In this document: positions 8,440 to 16,530 of the stretch, one piece after another
Numbering within the stretch: the first letter of the stretch is position 1
How the letters are laid out: the number at the start of each line of letters is the position of its first letter
NCBI GenBank assembly: GCA_046349085.1
Contig: JAXMDA010000001.1
Span: 496,001 to 560,000 of the forward strand
Length of the DNA: 64,000 nt
Origin: JAJXWB01 sp046349085
GTDB taxonomy: Bacteria > Pseudomonadota > Alphaproteobacteria > Rhizobiales > Beijerinckiaceae
Direction: 5' to 3'
Notes under the pieces: model-generated
What the model was told of the DNA's origin: nothing
The model's database searches: none
What the model saw: only the letters and a program-made list of their open reading frames with translations
Position numbers and translations under genes: made by a program

Positions 8440-9645
8440 TTACTTCGCGCTCGTCACGCCGCCGATCGGCTCCCAGGTCTTGCCGTCGAAGCGCGACATC
8501 TGGAGCTTGCCGTAGCCGGAATAATCGTCCGGCGTGATGGTGACGGTGACGCCTGGCAGGCCGAGCGGCAATTGCTCGTCCCTGATCGACGTAATCACTT
8601 TCATCAGGTTCTCGCGCGACAGGTCCTTGCCGGCGCGCTCCAGCGCCTTCACCGTCAGCCAGGCGGAGCCGTAGCCGATGGAAACGCTGCCGTCGTTGGG
8701 CTCCGCCGTCGGCTGCCATTCCTTGAGGAAGGCGAGATAGTCCTTGACGTCCTGCGCGTCTGCCCAGCGCGGATCGGAAGGGATCTTGAAGGCGAGCGCG
8801 CTGATCAGGCCCTTGGCGTTCTCGAGGCCGGCGGGCTCCAGCGCCGTCTTGATGTGGCTCGACACGCTGACGATGTAGAACAGCGGCTTCCACTCGATCT
8901 CGGCGGCGCGCTTGATCGCCTGCGCGCCGAACTTCGGCACGGTGATGCAGAAGAAAACGTCCGCGCCGGATTGCTTGAGCGCGATCATCTGCGAGTCGAG
9001 CGTGGGCGAACCGACTTCGTAGGGAATTTCCTTGACGATCAGCTTTTCGGCCTTGTCGCCGAGGCCTTCCTTCAGGCCCTTGAGATAATCCTTGCCGAAA
9101 TCGTCGTTCTGGAAGAGCACGCCGATCTTTGCGTCGGGCCGCGTCTGCAGGATGTAGCGCGCGGCGACCTTCGCCTCCATCGTGTAGGATGGATAGAGCG
9201 GCACGGTGAAGGGATAGTTCTTCGGGTCGTTCCACTTGTCGGCGCCGGTCGAGATGAAGAGGTGCGGCGCCTTTTTCTGGTTCATGTATTTGTGGATCGC
9301 GGAATTGGTCGGCGTGCCGAGCTGGCCGAAGGTCGCGAGCACGTCGTCCTGCTCCACCAGCTTGCGCGTCTGCTCCACGGTCTTGGGCGGGCTGTAGCCG
9401 TCGTCGTAGGAGAGGAAGACGATCTTGCGGCCGTTGACGCCGCCCTTGGCGTTGATCATGTCGTAATAGGCGGATTGCACGCGCCCCTGCGCGGAATAGC
9501 CGGACGCCGGGCCGCTGTAGGGCATGGTGTTGCCGATCTTGATTTCCTTGTCGGTGACGCCCGGCGCGTTCTGCGCCAGCGCCGGCGCGGACAGGGCCAT
9601 CAGGCCCGCAGCCAGCGCGGCGGCGATCTTGTTCGGCGAATGCAT
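8440..9645 (-). CDS. ABC transporter substrate-binding protein (branched-chain amino acid/LivK type)
   Basis: Periplasmic type I binding protein (401 aa) that would capture an amino acid, amide or organic acid and hand it to an ABC permease. A signal peptide ending ALSAPALAQ is cleaved near residue 25 and has no lipobox Cys. The mature part begins with the family motif GVTDKEIKIGNTMPYSGP and shows the two-lobe pattern through residue 400. The ATG at 9643-9645 has GGGAGAGGG upstream. No permease or ATPase genes lie beside it, so it is an orphan that must share a transporter encoded elsewhere. Its place beside acyl-CoA genes suggests an aromatic or short-chain acid ligand (inference only). Confidence 0.9.
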   Translation of the reverse strand: MHSPNKIAAALAAGLMALSAPALAQNAPGVTDKEIKIGNTMPYSGPASGYSAQGRVQSAYYDMINAKGGVNGRKIVFLSYDDGYSPPKTVEQTRKLVEQDDVLATFGQLGTPTNSAIHKYMNQKKAPHLFISTGADKWNDPKNYPFTVPLYPSYTMEAKVAARYILQTRPDAKIGVLFQNDDFGKDYLKGLKEGLGDKAEKLIVKEIPYEVGSPTLDSQMIALKQSGADVFFCITVPKFGAQAIKRAAEIEWKPLFYIVSVSSHIKTALEPAGLENAKGLISALAFKIPSDPRWADAQDVKDYLAFLKEWQPTAEPNDGSVSIGYGSAWLTVKALERAGKDLSRENLMKVITSIRDEQLPLGLPGVTVTITPDDYSGYGKLQMSRFDGKTWEPIGGVTSAK

Positions 9646-9689
9646 TTTCCCTCTCCCTCTTTCGATGCCCGCCTGCCGGCGGGCGCCTC

Positions 9690-10502
9690 TCATTTCGTCG
9701 CAGGCGTCCAGTTCGGCTTGCGCTTTTCCAGAAAGGCCGTGAGGCCCTCGCGGAAATCTTCCGACTTCACGCAGAGAATCTGGTTGCGATCCTCCATGGC
9801 GATCGCCTGCTCGATCGAGCCGGCATCGACGCTCATGTTCAGGCATTCCTTCGACAGGCGCAGCGCCAGCGGCGCGGTGAGCAGGAGATCGTCGACGTAG
9901 GATTGCGCGGCTTTTTCCAGATCGGCCTCCTCGACCACTTCCGACACGAGGCCGACGGCGAGCGCGCGGGCCGCATGAATGAAGCGGCCGGTGAGGATGA
10001 GTTCGGAGGCGACCGACACGCCGACGAGGCGCGGCAGGAAATAGGACGAACCGATGTCGCAGCCGCCGACGCCGAGCTTGATGAAGGCGCAGTTCATGCG
10101 CGCGTTGCTGGCGGCGATGCGGATGTCTGAAGCGAGCGCCAGCGCGAAGCCGCCGCCGGCGGCCGCGCCCTGCACGCAGCAAACGATGGGTTGCGGGCAG
10201 CGGCGCATCTTCATGACGATGGCGGCGATGCGACGCTGGCCGTCGAGCGAGGCCTGCGTGTCGGCGCCGTAGCCGCCTTCCGAATTGCGCTTCGCGCTCG
10301 CCTTGATGTCGAGGCCGGCGCAGAAATTCTTGCCCGCGCCGCGCAGCACGACGACGCGCGTGTCGTAGTCGCGCTCGAGGCCTTCAAAATAAGCGTTGAG
10401 CGCGTCGACGAGTTCGGGATCGAGCGAATTCAGCGCGGCGGGACGATTGAGCGTCACCCAGTCGACGGGCCCGCGCTTTTCGATGAGGAGGACGTCGCTC
10501 AT
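9690..10502 (-). CDS. Crotonase-fold protein (enoyl-CoA hydratase/isomerase family)
   Basis: CoA-thioester enzyme of 270 aa acting on an enoyl-CoA or related intermediate. The oxyanion-hole regions FCAGLDIKA and VQGAAAGGGFALALASD are present. The two catalytic Glu of classical hydratase are missing: the first position is Ala (GGGFALAL) and the second is Phe (NCAFIKLG). An Asp occurs in GGCDIGSSYFLPRLVG, the position used by dienoyl-CoA isomerase and PaaG-type enzymes, so isomerase activity is likelier than hydration. C-terminus EGLTAFLEKRKPNW is typical. It follows an SDR dehydrogenase on the same strand, separated by a repeat, and precedes the binding protein. Confidence 0.85.
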   Translation of the reverse strand: MSDVLLIEKRGPVDWVTLNRPAALNSLDPELVDALNAYFEGLERDYDTRVVVLRGAGKNFCAGLDIKASAKRNSEGGYGADTQASLDGQRRIAAIVMKMRRCPQPIVCCVQGAAAGGGFALALASDIRIAASNARMNCAFIKLGVGGCDIGSSYFLPRLVGVSVASELILTGRFIHAARALAVGLVSEVVEEADLEKAAQSYVDDLLLTAPLALRLSKECLNMSVDAGSIEQAIAMEDRNQILCVKSEDFREGLTAFLEKRKPNWTPATK

Positions 10503-10539
10503 GGTCGATGCTCCCTGGCGCGTTGCACTCGTGGAGATT

Positions 10540-10635
10540 GTCGTCCCGGACGACGGCGCAACCGTCGATCCGGGATCCAGCAGGAAGCATTGCCGTCTGG
10601 ATCCCGGCTCTCCGCTTCGCTTCGGCCGGGATGAC
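10540..10635. repeat. Palindromic intergenic element, family C
   Basis: Starts GTCGTCCCGG and ends CCGGGATGAC, with GATCCGGGATCC and GGATCCCGG inside, so it can fold end to end. It separates the SDR dehydrogenase from the downstream crotonase gene on the same strand and may attenuate or process their shared transcript. Confidence 0.75.
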
Positions 10636-10653
10636 AGTCGTCGTGTCGTCAGA

Positions 10654-11412
10654 TCACCGCGGCGCCATGCGGATCGCGCCGTCGAGGCGGATCGTCTCGG
10701 CGTTGAGCATGGCGTTCTCGACGATATGCACGGCTAGCGCCGCATATTCGGAGGGATCGCCGAGGCGCGAGGGGAAGGGCACCTGCGAGGCGAGGCTGCG
10801 CTGGGCTTCTTCCGACAGGCCCTTCATCAGCGGCGTGAGGAACAGGCCGGGCGCGATCGTGTTGACGCGGATGCCGAAGCGGGCGAGGTCGCGCGCGATC
10901 GGCAGCGTCATGCCGACGATGCCGCCCTTGGACGCCGAATAGGCGGCCTGGCCGACCTGGCCGTCGAAGGCGGCGACAGACGCCGTGTTGATGACGACGC
11001 CGCGCTCCTCGCCGAGCGGCTCCTGCTTCGACATGCGCTCGGCCGCCAGGCGCAGCATATTGAACGAGCCGATGAGATTGACGTCGATGATCTTCTTGAA
11101 GGCGTCGAGCGGGAAGGCGCCGTTCTTGTTGACCGTGGTGATGGCGTTGCCGATGCCCGCGCAATTGACCAGCACGCGCGGCACGCCGTGCGCCTTCTCG
11201 GCCGCGTCCAGCGCCGCCTTGGCGTCGGCCTCGCTCGACACGTCGCCGCCGATGCCGATTCCGCCGATTTCCTTGGCGACCTTCTCGGCATTGTCCTTGT
11301 TGAGATCGAAGCAGGCGACCTTGGCGCCCTTGGCCGCCATCAGGCGAGCCGTCGCCGCGCCGAGGCCCGAGCCGCCGCCGGTGACGAAGACGGAAAGTCC
11401 GTTGAGATCCAT
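10654..11412 (-). CDS. SDR family 3-hydroxyacyl-CoA dehydrogenase-like protein
   Basis: NAD-dependent oxidoreductase of 252 aa, closest in features to type II (HSD10-like) 3-hydroxyacyl-CoA dehydrogenases. Cofactor motif TGGGSGLGAA near residue 11, the DLN after beta-2 favouring NAD, NCAGIG, and the catalytic set of Ser in NTASVAAFDG with Tyr and Lys in YSASK. The long insert between beta-4 and beta-5 (GNAITTVNKNGAFPLDAF) is also seen in HSD10-like enzymes. Flanked on the same strand by a racemase and a crotonase, so a role in oxidation of 3-hydroxyacyl-CoA during beta-oxidation of branched chains is likely. Confidence 0.88.
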   Translation of the reverse strand: MDLNGLSVFVTGGGSGLGAATARLMAAKGAKVACFDLNKDNAEKVAKEIGGIGIGGDVSSEADAKAALDAAEKAHGVPRVLVNCAGIGNAITTVNKNGAFPLDAFKKIIDVNLIGSFNMLRLAAERMSKQEPLGEERGVVINTASVAAFDGQVGQAAYSASKGGIVGMTLPIARDLARFGIRVNTIAPGLFLTPLMKGLSEEAQRSLASQVPFPSRLGDPSEYAALAVHIVENAMLNAETIRLDGAIRMAPR

Positions 11413-11481
11413 GCGATGTTCCTTTCGTATGTGGGTGTTGGGAATTCCTGTCAGCGCGGCGCGCCATTTCCGCTGCCTGCT

Positions 11482-11499
11482 CCTCCCCTTGTGGGGAGG
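11482..11499. repeat. Small GC-rich hairpin (CCTCCCC/GGGGAGG)
   Basis: A 7-bp perfect stem with a TTGT loop between the racemase and SDR genes. It resembles the CTCCCC...GGGGAG modules at 40105-40239 and, more loosely, the 14860-14982 element. Confidence 0.5.
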
Positions 11500-11509
11500 G
11501 AATTGGCCG

Positions 11510-12601
11510 TCAACTCCACGCCGCCAGCGCGGCCGCGGGCTCGATGCGCCCCTCCATCGGCGCGGATTGAATCTGCGACTGCGTGCGCGAAAAGCGCGGC
11601 GCGGGCGCGGGCTGCACGGCGCCGCCGTGCTCGACGAATGTCTTGCGCGCGACGAGATGCGGATGCGCCTTTGCCTCTTCCATCGAATAGACGGCCATGG
11701 CGCAGGCGTCCGTGCCTTCGAGCAGCGCGGACCATTCGTCGCGCGTCTTCGTCTTGAAGATGGCTTCCATTTTTTCGCGCAACGCTGGCCATTTCGACCG
11801 GTTGTTCTGATCCTTGAAATCCGGATCGTCGATGCCGGCGCGTTGCAGGAACTCGGCGTAGAATTGCGGCTCGATCGCGCCGATGGTGAAGAACCTGCCG
11901 TCCTTGCACTCGAACGGCCCGTAGAAATGCGCGCCGCCGTCCAGCATGTTCTCGCCCGGCGCGCCCGCCCACACGCCCATGGCCTTCAGCGAATGGAACA
12001 TGGTGATGAGGCTGGCGACGCCGTCGCACATGGCGACATCCACCACCTGCCCCTTGCCGCTCGCACGCGCGGAGATGAGCGCGGCGAGCGCGCCCATGAC
12101 GAGATAGAGCGCGCCGCCGCCGTAGTCGCCGACGAGATTGAGCGGCGAGACGAGGCCGCCCTTTCGCGCACGGAACGAGTCGAGCGCGCCGGTGACGGCG
12201 ACGTAATTGATGTCATGGCCGGCGGCGAGCGCCAACGGGCCTTCCTGCCCCCAGCCGGTCATGCGCGCATAGACGAGGCGCGCATTGGCCTTCAGCAAGT
12301 CGTCGGGACCGAGGCCGAGCTTTTCCATCACGCCTGGCCGAAAACCCTCGACGAGAATGTCGGCCTTTTCGACCAGCGCCTTCGCGGTGGCGACGTCTTC
12401 CGGCTTCTTGAGATCGAGTTCGATGGTGCGGCGGCCGCGATTGACGAAATTGCCGGGATGATTGCGGCCGTGGCCCGGCCGCTGGATGGCGATGACGTCG
12501 GCGCCCATGTCCGACATCAGCATGCAGGCGAAGGGCCCCGGCCCGATGCCTGCGAATTCGACGACGCGTACGCCCGCGAGGGGGCCGGTGGCTTTGGTCA
12601 A
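11510..12601 (-). CDS. Alpha-methylacyl-CoA racemase (CoA-transferase family III fold)
   Basis: Epimerises 2-methylacyl-CoA thioesters so that stereospecific beta-oxidation can proceed. The 363-aa protein shows GIGPGPFACMLMSDMGADVI at the N-terminus, the catalytic-His region AGHDINYVAVTG and the catalytic-Asp region NLVGDYGGGALYL, the pair used by AMACR/MCR enzymes rather than true CaiB transferases. FRPGVMEKLGLGP is the shared family motif. It is the first of three same-strand genes (racemase, SDR, crotonase), which would suit degradation of isoprenoid or branched acyl chains. Preceded by a family B palindrome. Confidence 0.9.
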   Translation of the reverse strand: MTKATGPLAGVRVVEFAGIGPGPFACMLMSDMGADVIAIQRPGHGRNHPGNFVNRGRRTIELDLKKPEDVATAKALVEKADILVEGFRPGVMEKLGLGPDDLLKANARLVYARMTGWGQEGPLALAAGHDINYVAVTGALDSFRARKGGLVSPLNLVGDYGGGALYLVMGALAALISARASGKGQVVDVAMCDGVASLITMFHSLKAMGVWAGAPGENMLDGGAHFYGPFECKDGRFFTIGAIEPQFYAEFLQRAGIDDPDFKDQNNRSKWPALREKMEAIFKTKTRDEWSALLEGTDACAMAVYSMEEAKAHPHLVARKTFVEHGGAVQPAPAPRFSRTQSQIQSAPMEGRIEPAAALAAWS

Positions 12602-12637
12602 TTATTCCTCCCGCGCTTTTAAGGCGATTTTTTCGCC

Positions 12638-12716
12638 GTCATTGCGAGGAGCGAAGCGACGAAGCAATCCAGGGTCATGTTGCGGCTCTGGATTGCTTCG
12701 CTTCACTCGCAATGAC
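12638..12716. repeat. Palindromic intergenic element, family B
   Basis: GTCATTGCGAGGAGCGAAGCG at the left end and GCTTCACTCGCAATGAC at the right end are complementary, with AAGCAATCCAG and CTGGATTGCTT inside, so the whole 79 bases fold into one long hairpin. Further copies are at 16399-16495, 17835-17918 and 19526-19645, with a half copy at 51573-51600. All are intergenic. Confidence 0.85.
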
Positions 12717-12733
12717 GGTCGCCATCGTGAGTC

Positions 12734-13513
12734 TTACCGTCCCGTCCAATTCGGCTTGCGCTTCTCGGCGAAGGCCTTGGGGCCTTCGATGAGGTCGGCG
12801 GAGCCGAACATCGCCTTCACGGCGGGGAAATCCATCTGCGCATTCAGCGCGTCGGCGAGCGACAATTCCGCGCCGCGGATCGCGACCTGCTTGGAGGCGC
12901 GGATCGACATCGGGCTCAGCGTGCAAATGTGATTGGCGATGGTGCGCGCCGCATGCAGCGCCTGGCCGGCCGGCGTCACCTCGTGCACGAAGCCGAGCTC
13001 CTTGCCCTCCTGCGGGCTGACGCGGCGCGCGGTGAGGATCATGCCCATGGCGCGCTTCATGCCGATGGTGCGCGGCAGGCGCAGCAGGCCGCCGGCCATG
13101 GCGGCGAGGCCGACCGAGGGCTCGGGCAGCGCGAAGACGGCGTTCTCGGCCGCGACAATCAGGTCGCACGCGAGCGCGACCTCGAAGCCGCCGCCCATGG
13201 CGAAACCGTTGACCGCCGCGATGATCGGCTTGTCGCAATCGAAGCGCGACACCAGTCCGCCGAAGCCGCTCCTGCCCCAGCCGCGCTCGCCGCCGGCCGC
13301 CTGATACTTGAGATCGTTGCCCGCCGAAAACGCCTTGTCGCCGGCGCCGGTGACGATCGCCACCCACTGGTCCGGATCGGCGGAGAATTTGTCGAAGGCG
13401 TCTTCCAGCTCGAAATGCGCCGGCTTGTGCAGGGCGTTGAACACCTGCGGACGATTGAGCGTGACGATAGTGATCGGGCCTTCGCGCTCGACCAGAATAT
13501 GTTCGTAGGCCAT
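12734..13513 (-). CDS. Enoyl-CoA hydratase
   Basis: Crotonase-fold enzyme of 259 aa that should hydrate trans-2-enoyl-CoA. Unlike the other three crotonases in the window, both catalytic glutamates are present: one in GGGFEVALACD and one in FALPEPSVG. The oxyanion-hole motif appears as AFSAGNDLKY. The ATG at 13511-13513 is chosen because GGGAGGA lies about ten bases upstream; a longer frame upstream lacks this. It is transcribed divergently from the thiolase, with a palindromic candidate operator in the shared upstream region, so the two may be co-regulated. Confidence 0.9.
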   Translation of the reverse strand: MAYEHILVEREGPITIVTLNRPQVFNALHKPAHFELEDAFDKFSADPDQWVAIVTGAGDKAFSAGNDLKYQAAGGERGWGRSGFGGLVSRFDCDKPIIAAVNGFAMGGGFEVALACDLIVAAENAVFALPEPSVGLAAMAGGLLRLPRTIGMKRAMGMILTARRVSPQEGKELGFVHEVTPAGQALHAARTIANHICTLSPMSIRASKQVAIRGAELSLADALNAQMDFPAVKAMFGSADLIEGPKAFAEKRKPNWTGR

Positions 13514-13613
13514 GGCTTGCGAAATCCTCCCGATTGTTTCCATCCGATCGCGCCTTGTCGCGACGCTTGTCCCTTGCACTTATCGCATGGCGGACGCGCG
13601 GGCAAGATTTTAG

Positions 13614-13650
13614 TTAGTCGATTGACTAAATCGCCGGCGGTCCCATAAGC
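13614..13650 (+). promoter_or_regulatory. Candidate promoter with overlapping dyad operator for the thiolase
   Basis: The dyad TTAGTC-GATT-GACTAA occupies 13614-13629. A -35-like TTGACT (13622-13627) is embedded in its right half, followed after 17 bases by a -10-like ATAAGC (13645-13650), about 40 bases before the thiolase start. A repressor bound at the dyad would block this promoter. The site also lies about 100 bases upstream of the divergent enoyl-CoA hydratase. A TetR-type acyl-CoA-responsive regulator is plausible, but none is encoded nearby. Confidence 0.5.
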
Positions 13651-13688
13651 TGTCCGACAATCCAATACGAACGATCAGGGAGATGAAC

Positions 13689-14858
13689 ATGGCCGAAGCG
13701 TACATTGTCGCGGCCGCGCGAACAGCCGGCGGACGCAAGGGCGGCAGGCTGTCGGGCTGGCATCCGGCCGATCTCGCCGCGCAGGTTCTCGACTCGCTGG
13801 TCGAGCGCGCCGGCGCCGATCCCGCCCTCATCGACGACGTCATCATGGGCTGCGTCGGGCAGGCCGGCGAGCAGGCGACCAATATCGCGCGCAACGCCGT
13901 GCTCGCCTCCGGGCTGCCGGAAAGCGTGCCGGGCACGTCCGTCGACCGCCAGTGCGGCTCCTCGCAGCAGGCGCTTCACTTCGCCGCGCAGGCCGTGATG
14001 TCGGGCTTTCAGGACATCGTCATTGCAGCCGGCGTGGAAAGCATGTCGCGCGTGCCGATGGGCCTGCCCGCCGCCCTGCCCGCCAAGCACGGCTTCGGCT
14101 TCTACAAGAGCCCGAACATGGAGGCGCGCTATCCGGGCGTGCAGTTCAGCCAGTTTCCGGGCGCCGAAGCGGTCGCCAGGAAATACGGACTGACCAAGGA
14201 CGAGCTCGACCTCTTCGGCTACGAGAGCCACCAGAAGGCGATCCGCGCGACGCAGGCCGGCGCGTTCGACAAGGAGATCGTGCCGGTCGAGGTGACCGTC
14301 GAGGGCGAAAAGCAGATGCACAAAGTGGATGAGGGCATCCGCTTCGAGGCGACGCTCGATGGCATCAAGGGCGTGAAGCTGCTGCAAGAGGGCGGCATGA
14401 TCACGGCCGCGACCTCGAGCCAGATCTGCGACGGCGCATCCGGCGTGATGGTCGTCAACGAAAAGGGCCTGAAGGCGCTGGGCGTCAAGCCGCTCGCGCG
14501 CATCCACCACATGTACGTGATGGGCCACGATCCCGTCATCATGCTGGAGGCGCCGGTGCCGGCGACCAACAAGGCGCTGGAAAAGGCCGGCATGAAGATC
14601 GACGACATCGACCTGTTCGAGGTCAACGAGGCCTTCGCGCCGATCCCCCTCGCCTGGCTGAAGGGCACGAAGGCCGACCCCGCGCGCCTCAACGTCAACG
14701 GCGGCGCCATCGCGCTCGGCCATCCGCTCGGCGGCTCCGGCACGAAGCTGATGACGACGCTGCTGCACGCGCTGGAGAGCCGCGGCAAGCGCTACGGGCT
14801 GCAGACCATGTGCGAAGGCGGCGGCCTGGCGAATGTGACGATCGTGGAGCGGCTGTAA
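13689..14858 (+). CDS. Acetyl-CoA acyltransferase (thiolase)
   Basis: Cleaves 3-ketoacyl-CoA to acetyl-CoA and a shortened acyl-CoA, or condenses acetyl-CoA. The nucleophile is Cys89 in VDRQCGSSQQAL; the C-terminal half has VNEAFAP, NVNGGAIALGHPLGGSG with the catalytic His, and the second Cys in QTMCEGGG. The ATG at 13689 is used because AGGGAG lies seven bases upstream; another ATG two codons earlier overlaps that site. 389 aa, normal for FadA/PhaA-type enzymes. Divergent from an enoyl-CoA hydratase and followed on the same strand by further acyl-CoA genes. Confidence 0.93.
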   Translation: MAEAYIVAAARTAGGRKGGRLSGWHPADLAAQVLDSLVERAGADPALIDDVIMGCVGQAGEQATNIARNAVLASGLPESVPGTSVDRQCGSSQQALHFAAQAVMSGFQDIVIAAGVESMSRVPMGLPAALPAKHGFGFYKSPNMEARYPGVQFSQFPGAEAVARKYGLTKDELDLFGYESHQKAIRATQAGAFDKEIVPVEVTVEGEKQMHKVDEGIRFEATLDGIKGVKLLQEGGMITAATSSQICDGASGVMVVNEKGLKALGVKPLARIHHMYVMGHDPVIMLEAPVPATNKALEKAGMKIDDIDLFEVNEAFAPIPLAWLKGTKADPARLNVNGGAIALGHPLGGSGTKLMTTLLHALESRGKRYGLQTMCEGGGLANVTIVERL

Positions 14859-14859
14859 G

Positions 14860-14982
14860 GCCCCCTCCCCACCCCTCCCCCGCTGTGCGGGAGAGGGAGC
14901 AGATTCGTCGTTTCACAGAGACTGGCGACCACGAACGCCTGCCGTCCCCTCTCCCGCACAGCGGGGGAGGGAAAGGGAGGGG
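14860..14982. repeat. Inverted repeat, family E
   Basis: The left arm (CTCCCCCGCTGTGCGGGAGAGG around 14875) and right arm (CCTCTCCCGCACAGCGGGGGAG around 14948) are near-perfect complements separated by about 50 bases. The purine-rich right end supplies the ribosome binding site of the next gene. Confidence 0.75.
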
Positions 14983-14985
14983 GCG

Positions 14986-15996
14986 ATGCCACCCGACAAG
15001 TCCTGCGTTGAACTCTCCTTCCCCGACCGCATGCTCGCGGTCGTGCGCAAGTTCGCGCCCGACGTCGAACGCCTCGACAAGGTCGTGCGCCTGTCGGGCG
15101 GCGCGAGCCAGGAGACGTGGTCGCTGATCGCGATGCGCGCGAGCGGACCCGAGCGGATGATCCTGCGGCGTCAGCCGGCGGGCGTGCCGATCGTGGAAAA
15201 GATTTCGCTCGAAACCGAAGCCGCGCTGATGCAGGCGGCCGAGCGCGCCGGCGTGCCCTCGCCGCATGTGCACTACGTCATCGCGCCGGAAGACGATTTC
15301 GGCCGCGGCTTCTTCATGAGCCATGTCGATGGCGAGGCGCTCGGCCGGAGAATCGTGCGCGACGAGCAATTCGCCGCGATCCGGCCGCAGCTCGCGCGAC
15401 AGGCCGGCGAGATTCTCGCGCGCATTCACGCCATCGATCCGGGCGGGCTGCCCGAACTGCCACGCGTGAAAACGGCGGAAGACGTGGCGACGATGTTCGA
15501 GAACTATCGGCGCTGGAGCGAGCCGCGGCCGGTGTTCGAGCTCGCCTTCCGCTGGGCGAAGGAGCGGATGCCGGGCGAAGGCGCGACGCCGCGCCTCGTG
15601 CACGGCGATTTCCGCAACGGCAACATGCTGGTCACGCCGCAGGGCGTCTCCGCCGTGCTCGACTGGGAGCTGGCTCATATCGGCGATCCCCTGCGCGACC
15701 TCGGATGGATCTGCACGGCGGCCTGGCGCTACAGCGTGATCGACAAGCCGGTCGGCGGTTTCGGCGAACGCGAGGACCTGATGGCGGGGTACGAAGCGGG
15801 GGGCGGCGGCCGCGTCGATCCGCAAGCCCTGAAATTCTGGGAATTGCTGGGATCGCTGCGCTGGGGCGTAATGTGCATCGGCATGGGTTTTCGCGCCCGG
15901 CAATCGGACCGGCCCGTCGAGCTCTCGATGATCGGGCGGCGCACGTCGGAAAACGAAATCGATCTGATGCGGCTGCTCGCGCCGCGCGGCGCCTGA
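14986..15996 (+). CDS. Phosphotransferase family protein (APH/ACAD10-11 N-domain type)
   Basis: Kinase-like protein of 336 aa with the aminoglycoside-phosphotransferase/choline-kinase fold. It shows the catalytic Brenner motif HGDFRNGNM (His206, Asp208) and the metal-binding LDWELAHIGDPLRDLGW (Asp226). Such proteins next to acyl-CoA dehydrogenases match the kinase domain of eukaryotic ACAD10/ACAD11, which phosphorylates 4-hydroxyacyl-CoA before dehydrogenation; here kinase and dehydrogenase are separate genes 12 bases and one gene apart. Antibiotic resistance is therefore unlikely. The GGGAGGGGG ribosome binding site comes from the right arm of the preceding inverted repeat. Confidence 0.87.
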   Translation: MPPDKSCVELSFPDRMLAVVRKFAPDVERLDKVVRLSGGASQETWSLIAMRASGPERMILRRQPAGVPIVEKISLETEAALMQAAERAGVPSPHVHYVIAPEDDFGRGFFMSHVDGEALGRRIVRDEQFAAIRPQLARQAGEILARIHAIDPGGLPELPRVKTAEDVATMFENYRRWSEPRPVFELAFRWAKERMPGEGATPRLVHGDFRNGNMLVTPQGVSAVLDWELAHIGDPLRDLGWICTAAWRYSVIDKPVGGFGEREDLMAGYEAGGGGRVDPQALKFWELLGSLRWGVMCIGMGFRARQSDRPVELSMIGRRTSENEIDLMRLLAPRGA

Positions 15997-16008
15997 ACGG
16001 AGAGAGAG

Positions 16009-16395
16009 ATGCAGGACAAGCCTTCTCCCTCGGACCTTCTCGCCGCCGTCGCGCACTACCTGCGCGACGAGTTGCTGCCGACACTGACGGCGCATCACGC
16101 CTTCCAGTTGCGCGTGTCCTGCAACGCGCTCGATCTCGTCGCGCGCCAGATCGCGCAGGAGCCTGCGGCCGACGCCGCCGAGGTCGAGCGGCTGACGAAA
16201 TTGCTCGGCCACGGCGGCGCGCTCGCCGATCTCAACGCGGAACTCGCCATGAAGATCGCCGAAGGCGCGATGACGCTCGAGACGCCGGGCCTTTCCGACC
16301 ACCTCTGGGCGACGACGCTGGCGAAACTCGCCGTCGATCAGCCGCAATACGGCGCCTATCGGCGCGAGGCCGGGCGGTGGACGCCGCAATGCTGA
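16009..16395 (+). CDS. DUF6285 domain protein
   Basis: Small, mostly helical protein of 128 aa with no known catalytic motif, signal peptide or membrane segment. The patterns PSPSDLLAAVAHYLRDELLP and FQLRVSCNALDLVARQ match the family that recurs between phosphotransferase and acyl-CoA dehydrogenase genes. It starts 12 bases after the phosphotransferase with GGAGAGAGAG as ribosome binding site, so the two are surely co-transcribed. Its constant company suggests a subunit or accessory of the phosphotransferase, but this is inference; the biochemical role is unknown. Confidence 0.75.
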   Translation: MQDKPSPSDLLAAVAHYLRDELLPTLTAHHAFQLRVSCNALDLVARQIAQEPAADAAEVERLTKLLGHGGALADLNAELAMKIAEGAMTLETPGLSDHLWATTLAKLAVDQPQYGAYRREAGRWTPQC

Positions 16396-16398
16396 GCC

Positions 16399-16495
16399 GT
16401 CATCGCGAGGAGCGAAGCGACGTGGCGATCCATCCACGCATCTGGATCAAGGCACGGTGGATGGATTGCTTCTTCGTTGCCCTCCTCGCAATGAC
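16399..16495. repeat. Palindromic intergenic element, family B
   Basis: GTCATCGCGAGGAGCGAAGCG... paired with ...CCTCCTCGCAATGAC, with GATCCATCCA and TGGATGGATTGC inside. It lies between DUF6285 and the acyl-CoA dehydrogenase, within what would otherwise be one operon. Confidence 0.85.
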
Positions 16496-16530
16496 GGTCG
16501 GTACACAATCAAGACAATAAGGAAACGCCC

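Noticed and set aside
11510..12601. CaiB-type CoA-transferase
   Set aside because: The His of AGHDINY and Asp of NLVGDYGG match the alpha-methylacyl-CoA racemase active site better.
14986..15996. Phosphotransferase as an antibiotic resistance gene
   Set aside because: Fold shared with aminoglycoside kinases, but its operon with DUF6285 and an acyl-CoA dehydrogenase indicates acyl-CoA metabolism.
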